DNA from: Candidatus Methylacidithermus pantelleriae
GTDB lineage: Bacteria; Verrucomicrobiota; Verrucomicrobiia; Methylacidiphilales; Methylacidiphilaceae
Direction of reading: 5' to 3'
Length of the DNA stretch: 46,739 nucleotides
NCBI RefSeq assembly: GCF_905250085.1
Contig: NZ_CAJNOB010000008.1
Location: 1-46,739 of the forward strand
Position numbers and translations under genes: made by a program. Positions 37,655 through 46,739 of this stretch are shown here, one piece after another. Position 1 is the stretch's first letter. Each line of letters starts with the position of its first letter. A model generated the notes under the pieces. That model was not told the DNA's origin and did not search any database. It saw only the letters and a list, made by a program, of their open reading frames with translations.

Positions 37655-38597
37655 CTTTTTGTTCTTTGTTTTTCACCGGCTCTCGACGAGCCAATCATTC
37701 TAATTAGGAATAGCCCCCTAAGAAGCGTCCTTTCGTGAAAAGCCAATGCCACAAACAAAACACGTCACGGAATGCTAGCCTTTAGGTTTGAGAGCACTTT
37801 CGAAGATGTGCATTACCTTTGCAGGCTCCAGAACCCTCCACCCTAGCGATCCGCACCAGCCGCCTCCGAGAACCCCGGGGAATCTCAGGGAGGGTTTTTT
37901 ACTCGATCGAACATCCTTCCGGTGCCTATACACGCCATGAGGGGTGCCTCCTATGAACTTGAACCCCGGAATCACTCTTGTCCGTCCGATTTGTCGTCGA
38001 GAGGACCTCCACGGGTGGTTTTTCGTCAGACTTCACGGCCCAGGAGGTCCCTTGCAAAACGATACATGCTGTCGATTCATTTCCTTGTGTTCGAACTACG
38101 CCACGTAATTGGCCCAGGCGTTTCCAACTCTTTGGCTCATGATCCCATCGAGCAAGATGCCGACGCGCAGCATGGCTCCCCATCTTTAGGAGCTCCCCCG
38201 GTGCATCTAAAGGCCATATCATGCGATGAAAACTCGAGCTGTCGCCGTGGTTATGAATCACAAATCTCCGTGGACCAGCTTCCGGTTGCACACGTACTTC
38301 GCCGAGCGGTTACAACCCACTCTTCTGAGGCACATCCCACTTCTTGGTGGAATTGATTTATGGCGTCTTCCCTATACCCAGTAACCCATTCGATCCTCAG
38401 CCAATGGCCGATCGATCGCCAGGACGAATTCCTCCGCCCGTCCGTTCCAAACCAATTCGCCCTTTTTGGCCTTTGGGACGGCACCAGATTCAACCGGAGC
38501 TTCCTTAGGGCAGCCCCCAGGTCCCCGAGAGCACCCACTCGCCAGCTTCCTAGGTCTTCGCCGATCGGCACCCAGCCATGCATCGCTTTCCCTCGAT
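37655..38597. other. Gene-free stretch with protein-like fragments
   Basis: About 940 bases. Two minus-strand frames (38601-38251 and 38291-37926) overlap end to end and read like parts of a decayed protein (e.g. FVIHNHGDSSSFHRMIWPLD, INQFHQEVGCASEEWVV), but no family was recognised. No IS256 blocks were found here. Confidence 0.35.
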
Positions 38598-40076
38598 TCA
38601 CCTGCTTGATCCCATCATTCCATCCGTGCTATCGCCATGACCTGCACAGCTGTATTCGTGAGCCAGCTCTCGAAGCCTCTCCCAAGCCGTCTTCTTTCGA
38701 AGAAGCCAAAGCATAGCCTTTGCGCACATGTTTTCCACGTTTTCTACTTTCCTACCCCCGACGGTGTTTTTCTCTCTCATTGACATCCAAAGCTCCTCGT
38801 ACACGCCCAGGTATTCAGCCACCATTCGTGATACCGAAAAACGCCTTGCATTGGCCAGGCCAGCCAGGATCCGTTTTCGCTTGCTCGTTTCGTCTTCATT
38901 CAGCAGGGCAACCACCTTCCGGGCACTTCCCTTCACATCATCCGGATTAATGTATACCGCTGCCTCCCCTCCAATCTCTGTCATCGGAGGCCGATCCGTG
39001 GTAACCACCCGACAACCGCATGCCTGCGCCTCTAGAATAGGCCATCCAAATCCTTCATAGAGCGAAGGAAAGAGCAGCAGCTCAGCCTCGTGATACAAAA
39101 GACACAGATCTCTATCGGAAAGCCATCCCACATCCCGCGCCCATCCGTCACGGAACACCGGATGCCGAAAACCGTAAACCTCCCCCGCTCTCTCTCCTGC
39201 AAACACAAGTAGTGGAGGATCTGGGACAAGCCCCCTCAACGCCTGGTAGATATCTAGACACCGATCCCGTCCCTTGTACCAAACGTTCGCTCCTACATGC
39301 ACGATATACCTTCCCCCTATTTCCCTTCGCCAGCGTTCTGTGTCATCTCTCCCTGCTCTCGTCTCTTCCGCTACTTCCCAAACCGCAGGGTCCACGCACA
39401 AAGGTATCACCCGACTCCGCAGCCTCGCCGATTGCCCACAAACCTCCTCCAAGTCCAACGCTGTTGACTCCGACACGCACGCCCGAAACTCGCACCGCCT
39501 CAACCCGCTGGCAATCACCCTCTGTAAAAGCCGCCCCTTCCATCCAACCCTTTTCCCATCAAAGAACCCCATCGCGCTTTTCACCGCAATAAGATCATGC
39601 ACCGTCACGACCACCGGCCGTCTCCTCAGAATCCAGTAATACACCGCATTCGAGTGATCACAGATATGACAAATGGTTTCCTCTGGCCTTCTTCCGATCC
39701 TCTTCAATATCCTTTTCAACGCCAAAGGAAACAAAAGATATTTATCCACATAGGATAGCCACTTCCCCACCTTTCCCCTATCATTGATAGCACCAATGAT
39801 TTTCCTTGGCCGAATTGTGATTATTTCCCAATCGCTCTCTTCCCATGACAGTCCTCCCTCCAAAATCCTCCGAAACCGATCCATACTTCCCTTTTCACCC
39901 TCGTAGTTACCAATGAGAACAACCGTTCTCTTCTTATTTATCCGAGGGCGCTCACACTCGGACCTCGTACCCACTTCCACCCGAGGTCGCACGAACCGAT
40001 CTGCAGAAGCACTTGCCATGTACCGGCTTCCATCCTCACCTGCTCTAGACATCGGAAAGATTCCAACTGTTTTCAT
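38598..40076 (-). CDS. Family 4 glycosyltransferase (GT-B)
   Basis: A GT-B enzyme of up to 492 residues. PVVVTVHDLIAVKSAMGFFD and ACVSESTALDLEEVCG belong to the acceptor domain, and YIVHVGANVWYKGRDRCLDI to the donor-domain entry. LLLFPSLYEGFGWPILEAQA holds the E-x7-E pair, followed by CGCRVVTTDRPPMTEIGGEA and AVYINPDD. This series is the one seen in mannosyl- and glucosyltransferases of the WbaZ-like type. The C-terminal 55 residues and the N-terminal 50 are outside the fold; the ATG at 40019, with GGAAG seven bases upstream, is an alternative start to 40076. The gene stands alone, with about 1 kb gaps on each side. Sugar donor unknown. Confidence 0.9.
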   Translation of the reverse strand: MKTVGIFPMSRAGEDGSRYMASASADRFVRPRVEVGTRSECERPRINKKRTVVLIGNYEGEKGSMDRFRRILEGGLSWEESDWEIITIRPRKIIGAINDRGKVGKWLSYVDKYLLFPLALKRILKRIGRRPEETICHICDHSNAVYYWILRRRPVVVTVHDLIAVKSAMGFFDGKRVGWKGRLLQRVIASGLRRCEFRACVSESTALDLEEVCGQSARLRSRVIPLCVDPAVWEVAEETRAGRDDTERWRREIGGRYIVHVGANVWYKGRDRCLDIYQALRGLVPDPPLLVFAGERAGEVYGFRHPVFRDGWARDVGWLSDRDLCLLYHEAELLLFPSLYEGFGWPILEAQACGCRVVTTDRPPMTEIGGEAAVYINPDDVKGSARKVVALLNEDETSKRKRILAGLANARRFSVSRMVAEYLGVYEELWMSMREKNTVGGRKVENVENMCAKAMLWLLRKKTAWERLRELAHEYSCAGHGDSTDGMMGSSR

Positions 40077-41137
40077 CGCTCCGACTCACTGTACGAGCCT
40101 AGACTTTTTCTTTACCAGTGAAACAGGCTTTCTACCCGATAGGCTTCTCAGATTCGTATCATTACACATTTTCCGAGCAGAGAATAGGATACGGTAACCT
40201 AGACCATTTTTCGGTCTCAACAAACCGGGCGAACCAAAGAGGGCCTTTTTCCCGATCGAGGGTTTTCCATCCGGTGACTTACCGCTCTTCCGGAACGGTT
40301 ATAGGCGTTCGCTCCGGCGATCCGAACAAGGGAAACACTTTCCCTACGCATCGCACATGTCGCCTTATATACAACCAGGAAAATCCACCAATAACACCGC
40401 TTCGATAGCTTGGAGCCCCTAGGCCAAATGGTATGGTTGACGGACGAATCAGCGAGGTACGAAACGAACCGATGGGCCTTTCGCCTCTGGCGATAAACCG
40501 GCGATCAAGCCATCTGGGTTCAACCCTGTTCTAGATACGGGTCCCCAAAGTACACCGGTGCTGTAACCCCTCCGTTTGCATCCCGCGGCCGCCTTCTTAC
40601 CGAATCCACCATCGACTTCAGGCTCGATCGCCTGACCACCGAAAAGCGGTGTGCTAAGAAAAGCACCAACCGCGGAAGCAACGTCCGTGGTCATAATTCG
40701 GAAAAGAAAACGATCATTGAGAATAGCTCGAGGATGCCAAAACAGAGAATGAGGACCCATTTTCCTCAACGATCCTCCTGTGCTCCATGTTTTGGTCCCA
40801 TCCTTACAATCGAGCTTACCTAACTCCATACAAGAGCGCTCAAGTCGTGGCCTTTTCCACTTTCGTGGGCCCCACGTCAAACCCAGAAGCACATATCTTC
40901 TTTTCCGAGCAACCACCCACCAAGTGCCCCGGGTCCACTTTTGAAACCGAGCACGATCTATTCGGTCGGATTCCGCGGGAGACCCTTGGACCAACGACCG
41001 CTACCGATCCCACGCACCCGGATCTTGAGAAGCAATAACCCTCTCCGCCCCATGACGCTAGCCGGCAACCATCACCAGTCTACCCTCGAACACCCTTTCA
41101 ACCATCCTCCCAATTACCTTCTGCCCTCTCCAATCCC
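40077..41137. other. Gene-free stretch, one long unassigned frame
   Basis: About 1.06 kb. The longest minus-strand frame (40994-40449, 181 codons) has pieces such as LGKLDCKDGTKTWSTGGS, but no ribosome binding site, no complete domain and no recognised family. It may be a decayed gene or chance, as the G-rich minus strand has few stops. No repeat or terminator was seen. Confidence 0.35.
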
Positions 41138-42346
41138 TCACACCTCCCCCGCAACCTTTTCTTTTCGCCCCACTGCCGCAAGACACGCCTTGATAATGCC
41201 ATCGGCACAAACTCTGGGAGTGTACCGATTCACAATCTCCCGACTCACTTCTCCCATCCGCGCCCTCAGCGCCGGATCTCCCAATACCCTGTCGATCGCC
41301 TTGGCCAGAAACACCGGGTCTCCCGCTGGAACTACAAATCCGTTCTCCCCTTCCAAGACTAGATCCGGTGCACATCCGACTCTCTCCGTAACAATGATTG
41401 GCAAACCAAAGTTCATCGCCTCATTCACCACGAGTCCCCACGTTTCTCCCCACCGAGAAGGCAATACCAATACATCCCCGATGCAATACGCCTTGCCTAT
41501 CTCCTTTTGATTCAGAAAGCCGACCATTACGACACGCTTTAAGCCGTTCTGGCGCACGTACTCCGTCACCGCCCTCCGCAATGGCCCGTCACCCACCAAT
41601 AGCAACCATGCTTTCTCCTTTATCTTTGCGTATGCTTCCAATAAGCCCAAAGGGTCTTTCTTGGGAACCAACTTTCCACAAAACAAGATTACAGGCAAAC
41701 CATCGGTAATCCCAAACTCCTGCTTCCAACGCTTCTTACTCTTGCCAAGCGCTTGATCTTGTTCACGAAAAAACTCGTTATCCACACAGTGGGGAGCTGC
41801 GAATAATCTCTCTTTGTTTACCCCATAGTGGAGAAAATACTTTTTATTCAGCTGCCCCACGTAAAGACCCCAACACCGCCTGAAGAACACCGGCAAAACT
41901 CTCTCCTTCAGCCATCCCACCAACGGCGGTCTTGGGTCCACCAGGTTGGAGTCCATTCGAAGTAGCACTGGCCTCTTCCGGCCCCAAGCCAATAAGCCTG
42001 CGAGTAGGTGTGTTACATACGTGTATCCGTGAATCCACACGACATCAAAGGAAGTTTCCTGCAATTCCCGAATGACATCCCACCTTGGAAACTCAAAAAA
42101 GGGGTCCGGTGGAGGCTTCCCATACCCATACTTCGAAAAGCGATAGGCGTATCCGTTTAGAAGGGGAATGTCCCATTTCACTTTGCGGCAAAACCCGGGA
42201 TCGAAGCAAGAGGTTACGGAAGCGTCCGAATAAAAGTATACTCTAAGCTCGACCTCCCTCCTGTTAGCAATCTCCTTATATACGGGCGCAAAATACTGGA
42301 TTGGATGAGACACAAGATGAGCGATCCGAATGCACCGAGCTGGCAT
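41138..42346 (-). CDS. Family 4 glycosyltransferase (GT-B)
   Basis: A 402-residue GT-B enzyme. The N-terminus IRIAHLVSHPIQYFAPVYKE (6-25) is the H-P-I-Q-Y-F-A-P-x-Y motif of a well-marked GT4 subgroup. The donor domain shows VILFCGKLVPKKDPLGLLEA, LLLVGDGPLRRAV and PSRWGETWGLVVNEAMNFGL with the E-x7-E pair, then ITVER-like IVTERVGCAPDLVLEGENGF. ATG start with AAGG eight bases upstream. It is separated from the export genes by a 2.6 kb gap and from the next glycosyltransferase by about 1 kb. Donor and acceptor cannot be told. Confidence 0.92.
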   Translation of the reverse strand: MPARCIRIAHLVSHPIQYFAPVYKEIANRREVELRVYFYSDASVTSCFDPGFCRKVKWDIPLLNGYAYRFSKYGYGKPPPDPFFEFPRWDVIRELQETSFDVVWIHGYTYVTHLLAGLLAWGRKRPVLLRMDSNLVDPRPPLVGWLKERVLPVFFRRCWGLYVGQLNKKYFLHYGVNKERLFAAPHCVDNEFFREQDQALGKSKKRWKQEFGITDGLPVILFCGKLVPKKDPLGLLEAYAKIKEKAWLLLVGDGPLRRAVTEYVRQNGLKRVVMVGFLNQKEIGKAYCIGDVLVLPSRWGETWGLVVNEAMNFGLPIIVTERVGCAPDLVLEGENGFVVPAGDPVFLAKAIDRVLGDPALRARMGEVSREIVNRYTPRVCADGIIKACLAAVGRKEKVAGEV

Positions 42347-44942
42347 GAGCTTGACCTTACTTCTCTTTTATGGAATCGTGTCCTGTCCGAGGCATTCTCC
42401 CGACCCCGGGCTTGGTCATGCAAAAAAACCAGCGCCTCTGAAACACCTGGTGAAGCTGGACTGTTTTGTCTTTTGCTTCCCAACCACGTAGCTCCGAAAT
42501 AGCCAAGCGGTGCAAGCGCAACTGGTGATCGCTTTGATCTTCCAAGGATCTAACCACGCTGCCCTTCCGGTTTAGAGATTTGCTTAAGGGTTTTACCGCA
42601 AGACATAGAAGCCACGGCTCCGCATCGCATGTAAGTGCCGCGCTGGGCCACAAGGGCAATGGAATCTCCAAGCAGACCCTGGGAAGCAACCACCAATGTG
42701 TGTAAGATCCCCGGGGTACCTTGTCCCAGTCGCTCGAGGAAGCGTCTCCGTATTGGGAACCACCAGAAATACCAGGGGGAGGATATGATCGATCACCGCC
42801 GAAAACCCAGAAAAAGAATTAAGGCCAGCCCCAATCGGTCCGCGGCCCCAGGCGTGGTAAAACCTGACCCGGATACCAGCTCCGGTTTCCCAAGGTTGAG
42901 ATTGGGTACCAAGTTCAAACACCTTTTCCCTGTATCGCGTGAGACCGACGAGAACACCTTTCCACGCGGGCTCAAGGATTGTCTGGCCAGGAAATTCCCA
43001 TCGTCAACCTACCCCCACCAGCCGACCCATTGACGACATCACATGCAGGCGGATCACAATCCCAATCGATCCAACGTACACGGCAGCTGAACTACGCTCG
43101 AATAGACCCTTGCTCGAGGTGCTACTCGATACATCCTCCGTCTCCTTCTCGCCAATCGGAGGATAAAGGAACTAGCAAGGCGTGCCCAGCTATTCGATCG
43201 ACTTACCCCCCCATAAGATCTTTTTGCTAGACTCAACACAACGAACTGCGCCCAATAGGGCTTCGCAATCGCACCGAAAAAAAGAAGACCCGAGCAGTAC
43301 CTCCCAACACAAATCAGAAGAGCCACATACGCCCTGCGTTCGACTCAGGGCATATCGTATGAACCCGATGCTTTTAGAAAAACTCGCCATGAGCCACGCC
43401 CCGCGCTCGGCACCGGAAGGAAAAGTCAACCTGACAGGAGAGGACCTTCCAAGACTGGTCCTTACGAAACAAAGCGACTTCGTCCCTGACGATCCCCCAA
43501 CCGAACGCCACACTATTGTTGCTGTCTCTCCCAGAAGCCACGCGCTTTTCTTCCTTCCTACGCGACCCACCCGAGAAGCTACCGCTAAACCCACCTTCCC
43601 GATATCCCACCCGCGCGCCTGAGCGCGTCTCGCCAATGCCCCCAGAACGCTCCTCCCTCCTCCTCGCTACTGACATTGAGCCCACGCATTGCACACTTAT
43701 CCTCAGTTATCCCCTACCGCGTCACACCTTGCCTCTCCCATTCCCCACCACCGCCAAGGCGGTTCCCAGCTTTCCACCGTTCCCATAAACAAAAACCCCA
43801 TCTCTTTGCCACGCGGTTTTACCTATCCAGACCCGCTCGCCATTCCATAAGACCGTCCCAGTCCACCTCCCCTCGTTCCCCGTAGGTACCTTATAACACC
43901 CCTCTCACCTCAAAGCTCCAACTCACACATTCTCATTCACGCCCTTCGAGGCGATCCCTTTCCTCCAATCCCACTCCTCCCATCCTCCATGATACCCTTT
44001 TCCAGCCGCTCTTCCACATATGTCCAAAGAAGCTCCTCCGCATGCAGGATCATCGGCCATAGGGTCGTTCCCATCTTGACTCCTATCTACAACCACGCCA
44101 CTCATTGCCTTGACCCTTTGCAGCCAGTTCCCAATCAACACACAAGTGATCCTCCCTCAGATACCTTTTCAGCTTGCAGCCACCCTCGCGCAGCCATTCC
44201 ACGCTCCACACATCTATCTCATCCATGTCCACCCATACAACAACAAGAGGCGCGTTAGGAACCTGCGATAAGACTCCCAACCCCAGTTGAGACGATCACG
44301 CCCTTTTTTCACACATAGCGTAGTAAGATAAGACCCTTGTGCTCCCATCTTCGTATAAGGCCTCCCCACGACACCCATTCCTTCCTCCTCGAACCTCCCA
44401 GGGCAAGCCATTCTTTCATGGCCATCCCACAACACGAAGACTTGCCCTAGCTACCGGCCACTCACCACCGCTCACGTCCAAAGCCCTCACATCCTCACTC
44501 CACTCGTCAGGCTCGTTTCCAGCTGCCCACGAGCCAACCTCAACTTCATCCAATCCGAGTCGCCTCTGGCGCGTCACACGCCATATCGACAAGAGAAAGA
44601 TGCGTAGAAACACCCCGCAAGAGTAGCTACTACCCGTCTACTCGCTCTTCGCCAGGAACAAAAAGGCACTAACCCATTCGACTCCAAGCCCGATCCCACT
44701 ACTTAAGAAGGTCCCGTGCAAGCTCTTGACCGTCCCGCTCCCAGCCGGCACTCGGTTGGACTTCGTGCAGCTATTTACTGACAAAAACCTTCCTGCCATT
44801 CCACCCATTTGAGACCTGCTTTACTCCACATCCCATCCAGGCCAACCACGCTTAGCCTCCTCCGATAACGACGATCCCGCCTCCCGCGCACTCACCAACC
44901 CCAAAAAGTAACCCACTCGGAACCAATCCCGATGGCGCCGTT
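42347..44942. other. 2.6 kb gene-free, strongly C-over-G skewed stretch
   Basis: No gene can be supported in the largest gap of the window. The plus strand is very C-rich and G-poor from about 43500 to 44900 (in 44341-44400, about 29 C against 6 G of 60), so the minus strand has few stops and many long meaningless frames. Some minus-strand pieces look protein-like, for example MILHAEELLWTYVEERLEKG near 44060-44000 and APLVVVWVDMDEIDVWSVEW near 44260-44200, and VIDHILPLVFLVV near 42800. None could be assigned, and they are broken by stops. Decayed cluster genes are possible. Confidence 0.4.
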
Positions 44943-46289
44943 TTAAAAAAAAACCTCCACCGATACTCCCCCTTGCCAGTCTTCCACAACCGCAGGAATT
45001 TCAAATTGTGACCACCGGATAAAGACGCGCAATTTGTACCGATCTTCGAAACTGTAGGCGAGTTCAGGCCACGCTCCAAATACGCGAGCTTGAGCAGTTA
45101 GCAGAGGAAGACTCCGGTTCGTGGTAAAGTAGGACAGTTCCTGTGCGATCCCATAGACGCTTGCCATCCATCGCTCTGACAGTTTCCAGCCTAACCGGAT
45201 TTCACCGCCGGTTACGATAAAATCTTGCGAACCAAAAAGAAGCGAGGGATCAAAGTCTCGGTAACCCCGAAAGTCTAGCAGGATCTTTTCGGTTGGGACA
45301 TAGCGGCACCCAAGGCTAAACACACCAATGGTCTTTTGCACCCCGCCAGTCGTCGCCAAAAAAGCAACTCCACCACCTGCAGTTAGGGAAGTCTTTGGCC
45401 CATATTGGTAGACGATTCTCCCACCCACGGTTTGCCAATCTTGTTGTGGGTTGGCCACCTGATGAAGCACTCCTGCTCGACCGTATATGCCGATCTGAGT
45501 TTTGGCAAAGGCCTGGTAGAGAACCCCGCCTCCGATTCTTTCTTTTTTAACGTCAGGAATCCCCGAATCAAAATTATAGATCTCGTACGCACCATCCCAA
45601 TCCAGTCGAATTCGTGGAGTGATATCATAAGTGGTACGGACCATGATGGGCATGTACTCGGCGTGCGTGGTCACAAGCCTTAAAACTTCTGGAAGAGCAA
45701 CGACCGGAAGCGGTGCTACGGCAAAGGTAGACAAATCCTGAACCCCTAGGAGATATTTCTGATAGCCTCCAGAGAGTTCGAATCGCAATTTTTCTGTAAT
45801 CCATGCTCCATTTAACAGGACCGAACGGTTGAAGTAATCGAGGTCTCCGTGATCCCAGTAGAGAACTCCCCCTGGAGCGGCCAGTAAAGACAAGTAGGTT
45901 CGTTTTTTTTCCCTGGTATCTCCTAGACCAAGAAGAAAGCCCCCGTTTACCCTCGTTACAAAATCGCCTACCAGGTCGCGAAATCGGCCAAAGATGTTAC
46001 TGTCATAGTAGGTATCAACTTGAAGGTCGCAATCCAGGTTAAGCCAATCGACTCGCAGGAGACTTTGTGCTTTCTGAAACTCGGAAGATTCTCTGGTTAT
46101 TGGTAGTGGTCCTTCCGTAGAACCTAGCCCTGGGACGGCCTCAGTGGTCGTGCTTAGATCCAAAGGGCTAGCCCGCTGAAGCGGCCCGAAGAAGTAGAAC
46201 GCGAGCGCAAAGAGGGAAGAAATCCTCCAGGGTCTCAAAAGGAGATACCCAAAATTCCTCTGCCAGGCTTCTTGCCCGTTCTCCCGCAT
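44943..46289 (-). CDS. Outer-membrane beta-barrel protein of the polysaccharide cluster
   Basis: A 448-residue protein. It begins with a probable signal peptide (about 1-42, hydrophobic ISSLFALAFYFFG), then a short linker and from about residue 75 a long series of amphipathic strands rich in Tyr, Trp and Gly, with VDTYYDSNIFGRFRD at the first strand, the D/Y-D-S/D-N-I/V-F motif of outer membrane beta-barrel (BBP2_2-like) proteins found in exopolysaccharide loci. It ends in VEVFF, with the C-terminal Phe typical of proteins inserted by the BAM machinery. The gene follows the tyrosine kinase by 77 bases, so both likely form one transcript. A role in secretion or anchoring of the polysaccharide is inferred. 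The last codons and stop lie in a run of nine T, a place prone to slippage. Confidence 0.85.
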   Translation of the reverse strand: MRENGQEAWQRNFGYLLLRPWRISSLFALAFYFFGPLQRASPLDLSTTTEAVPGLGSTEGPLPITRESSEFQKAQSLLRVDWLNLDCDLQVDTYYDSNIFGRFRDLVGDFVTRVNGGFLLGLGDTREKKRTYLSLLAAPGGVLYWDHGDLDYFNRSVLLNGAWITEKLRFELSGGYQKYLLGVQDLSTFAVAPLPVVALPEVLRLVTTHAEYMPIMVRTTYDITPRIRLDWDGAYEIYNFDSGIPDVKKERIGGGVLYQAFAKTQIGIYGRAGVLHQVANPQQDWQTVGGRIVYQYGPKTSLTAGGGVAFLATTGGVQKTIGVFSLGCRYVPTEKILLDFRGYRDFDPSLLFGSQDFIVTGGEIRLGWKLSERWMASVYGIAQELSYFTTNRSLPLLTAQARVFGAWPELAYSFEDRYKLRVFIRWSQFEIPAVVEDWQGGVSVEVFF

Positions 46290-46366
46290 CCTGGGTGCTG
46301 CTAGAATCTCTCCACGGAACCAGCCAATTAGTTTGCCTCAGTAGCGAACGGGCTCTTGGGGTTTTT

Positions 46367-46739
46367 TCATTTACGCCCAAGGAGAGACCGGTAGCACGCC
46401 TCAAGATAACGACCGAGTTCGCCCCACGAGAACGTTTTCGCCGTCCTTACAATGCCATCGTGTATACCGTCCTTCCCAGGAGTTCCGGCTTTTGGGAACT
46501 GTTCTACCGTTGTCGTGTTGCGCCGATATCCCCTATAGCCATAGTAATAGGCTCCGGAATAACCCGTGTAGCGGTCAAGATCCAGCGGGCGAAATCCATT
46601 GGCCAAAAGAACAACCTCCCGAGCACCACTCCGGAAAAGATTCTCGATTCCCCGTAGGGTTGTCGTTCGGGGTGTTTCGTGCATGCGTACTGTAAAACAG
46701 ACAAGATCCACATAGGAGACCATTGCCATCGTGTGACCG
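46367..46739 (-). CDS. C-terminal part of a bacterial tyrosine kinase / polysaccharide co-polymerase (partial)
   Basis: The frame runs off the right edge of the window, so only the last 124 codons are visible. VSYVDLVCFTVRMHETPRTT corresponds to the A.. VD.VLLVVR...T segment of Wzc/CpsD-type BY-kinases, followed by a GAREVVLLANGF segment in place of the usual G..VLGVVLN. Then comes the Tyr cluster YTGYSGAYYYGYRGY with seven Tyr, the normal autophosphorylation site. Unusually, about 50 residues follow the cluster instead of it ending the protein. These kinases control chain length and export with the flippase/polymerase system. The gene is first in transcription order in this window and precedes the outer-membrane barrel gene. 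Confidence 0.78.
   Translation of the reverse strand, partial: GHTMAMVSYVDLVCFTVRMHETPRTTTLRGIENLFRSGAREVVLLANGFRPLDLDRYTGYSGAYYYGYRGYRRNTTTVEQFPKAGTPGKDGIHDGIVRTAKTFSWGELGRYLEACYRSLLGRK

Noticed and set aside
40449-40994. Minus-strand frame of 181 codons as a gene
   Set aside because: No ribosome binding site, no recognised domain, and the G-rich strand has few stops by chance; kept only as a possible remnant in the gap description.
42593-42922. A fourth IS256 remnant in the 42.3-44.9 kb gap
   Set aside because: One stretch (VIDHILPLVFLVVPNTE) loosely resembles the LLPWLYLKG.ST block, but no GDG, VHKTAN or NPIE block follows, so the match is not strong enough.
1-46739. tRNA, rRNA or CRISPR arrays
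   Set aside because: No cloverleaf-like sequence with a conserved T-loop, no rRNA stretch, and no regularly spaced direct repeats were seen on reading both strands.

Overview
The window is one long polysaccharide (exopolysaccharide/capsule type) biosynthesis region. Every gene I can support, 25 in all, lies on the minus strand, so transcription runs from the right edge to the left. The G+C content looks like the mid-50s by eye. The presence of a GDP-mannose 3,5-epimerase, a family mostly known from plants with a characterised bacterial member from Methylacidiphilum, plus the beta-barrel/tyrosine-kinase export pair, suggests a verrucomicrobial, possibly Methylacidiphilum-related, bacterium. 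That assignment is an inference and is not proven by the window.

Reading in the direction of transcription: at the right edge sits the end of a bacterial tyrosine kinase/co-polymerase (46.7-46.4 kb) followed closely by an outer-membrane beta-barrel protein (46.3-44.9 kb). A 2.6 kb gene-free stretch follows. Then come spaced single genes: two family-4 glycosyltransferases (42.3 and 40.1 kb) and an unrecognised 297-aa protein (37.7 kb). A compact run (36.3-32.4 kb) has a glycosyltransferase, a WcaF-like acetyltransferase, a family-2 glycosyltransferase and a methyltransferase. A second run (30.7-26.0 kb) has an FkbM methyltransferase, a WcaI-like glycosyltransferase, GDP-mannose 3,5-epimerase and an O-antigen ligase/polymerase. 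A third (24.4-19.0 kb) has an FkbM methyltransferase, two glycosyltransferases and a second polymerase. A fourth (16.7-7.7 kb) has a third FkbM protein, a flippase, two SAM methyltransferases and a very large secreted CBM9/NHL-propeller protein. The left end has a YCF48/BNR-type propeller protein, a TylF-type O-methyltransferase and one more methyltransferase.

Together the genes describe a Wzx/Wzy-type pathway. The epimerase supplies GDP-L-galactose (or GDP-L-gulose), seven glycosyltransferases assemble repeat units, eight methyltransferases and one acetyltransferase decorate them, and flippase, polymerase(s), tyrosine kinase and outer-membrane barrel move and polymerise the chain. No initiating phosphoglycosyltransferase or Wza-type export pore is visible here.

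Only about 62% of the window is coding, which is low for a bacterium. Three of the large gaps (about 6.0-7.5, 17.4-18.6 and 24.6-25.6 kb) hold decayed IS256-family transposase genes that can still be read in pieces across shifted frames. The other gaps show no recognisable gene, but some carry protein-like fragments on the minus strand that may be further decayed genes.
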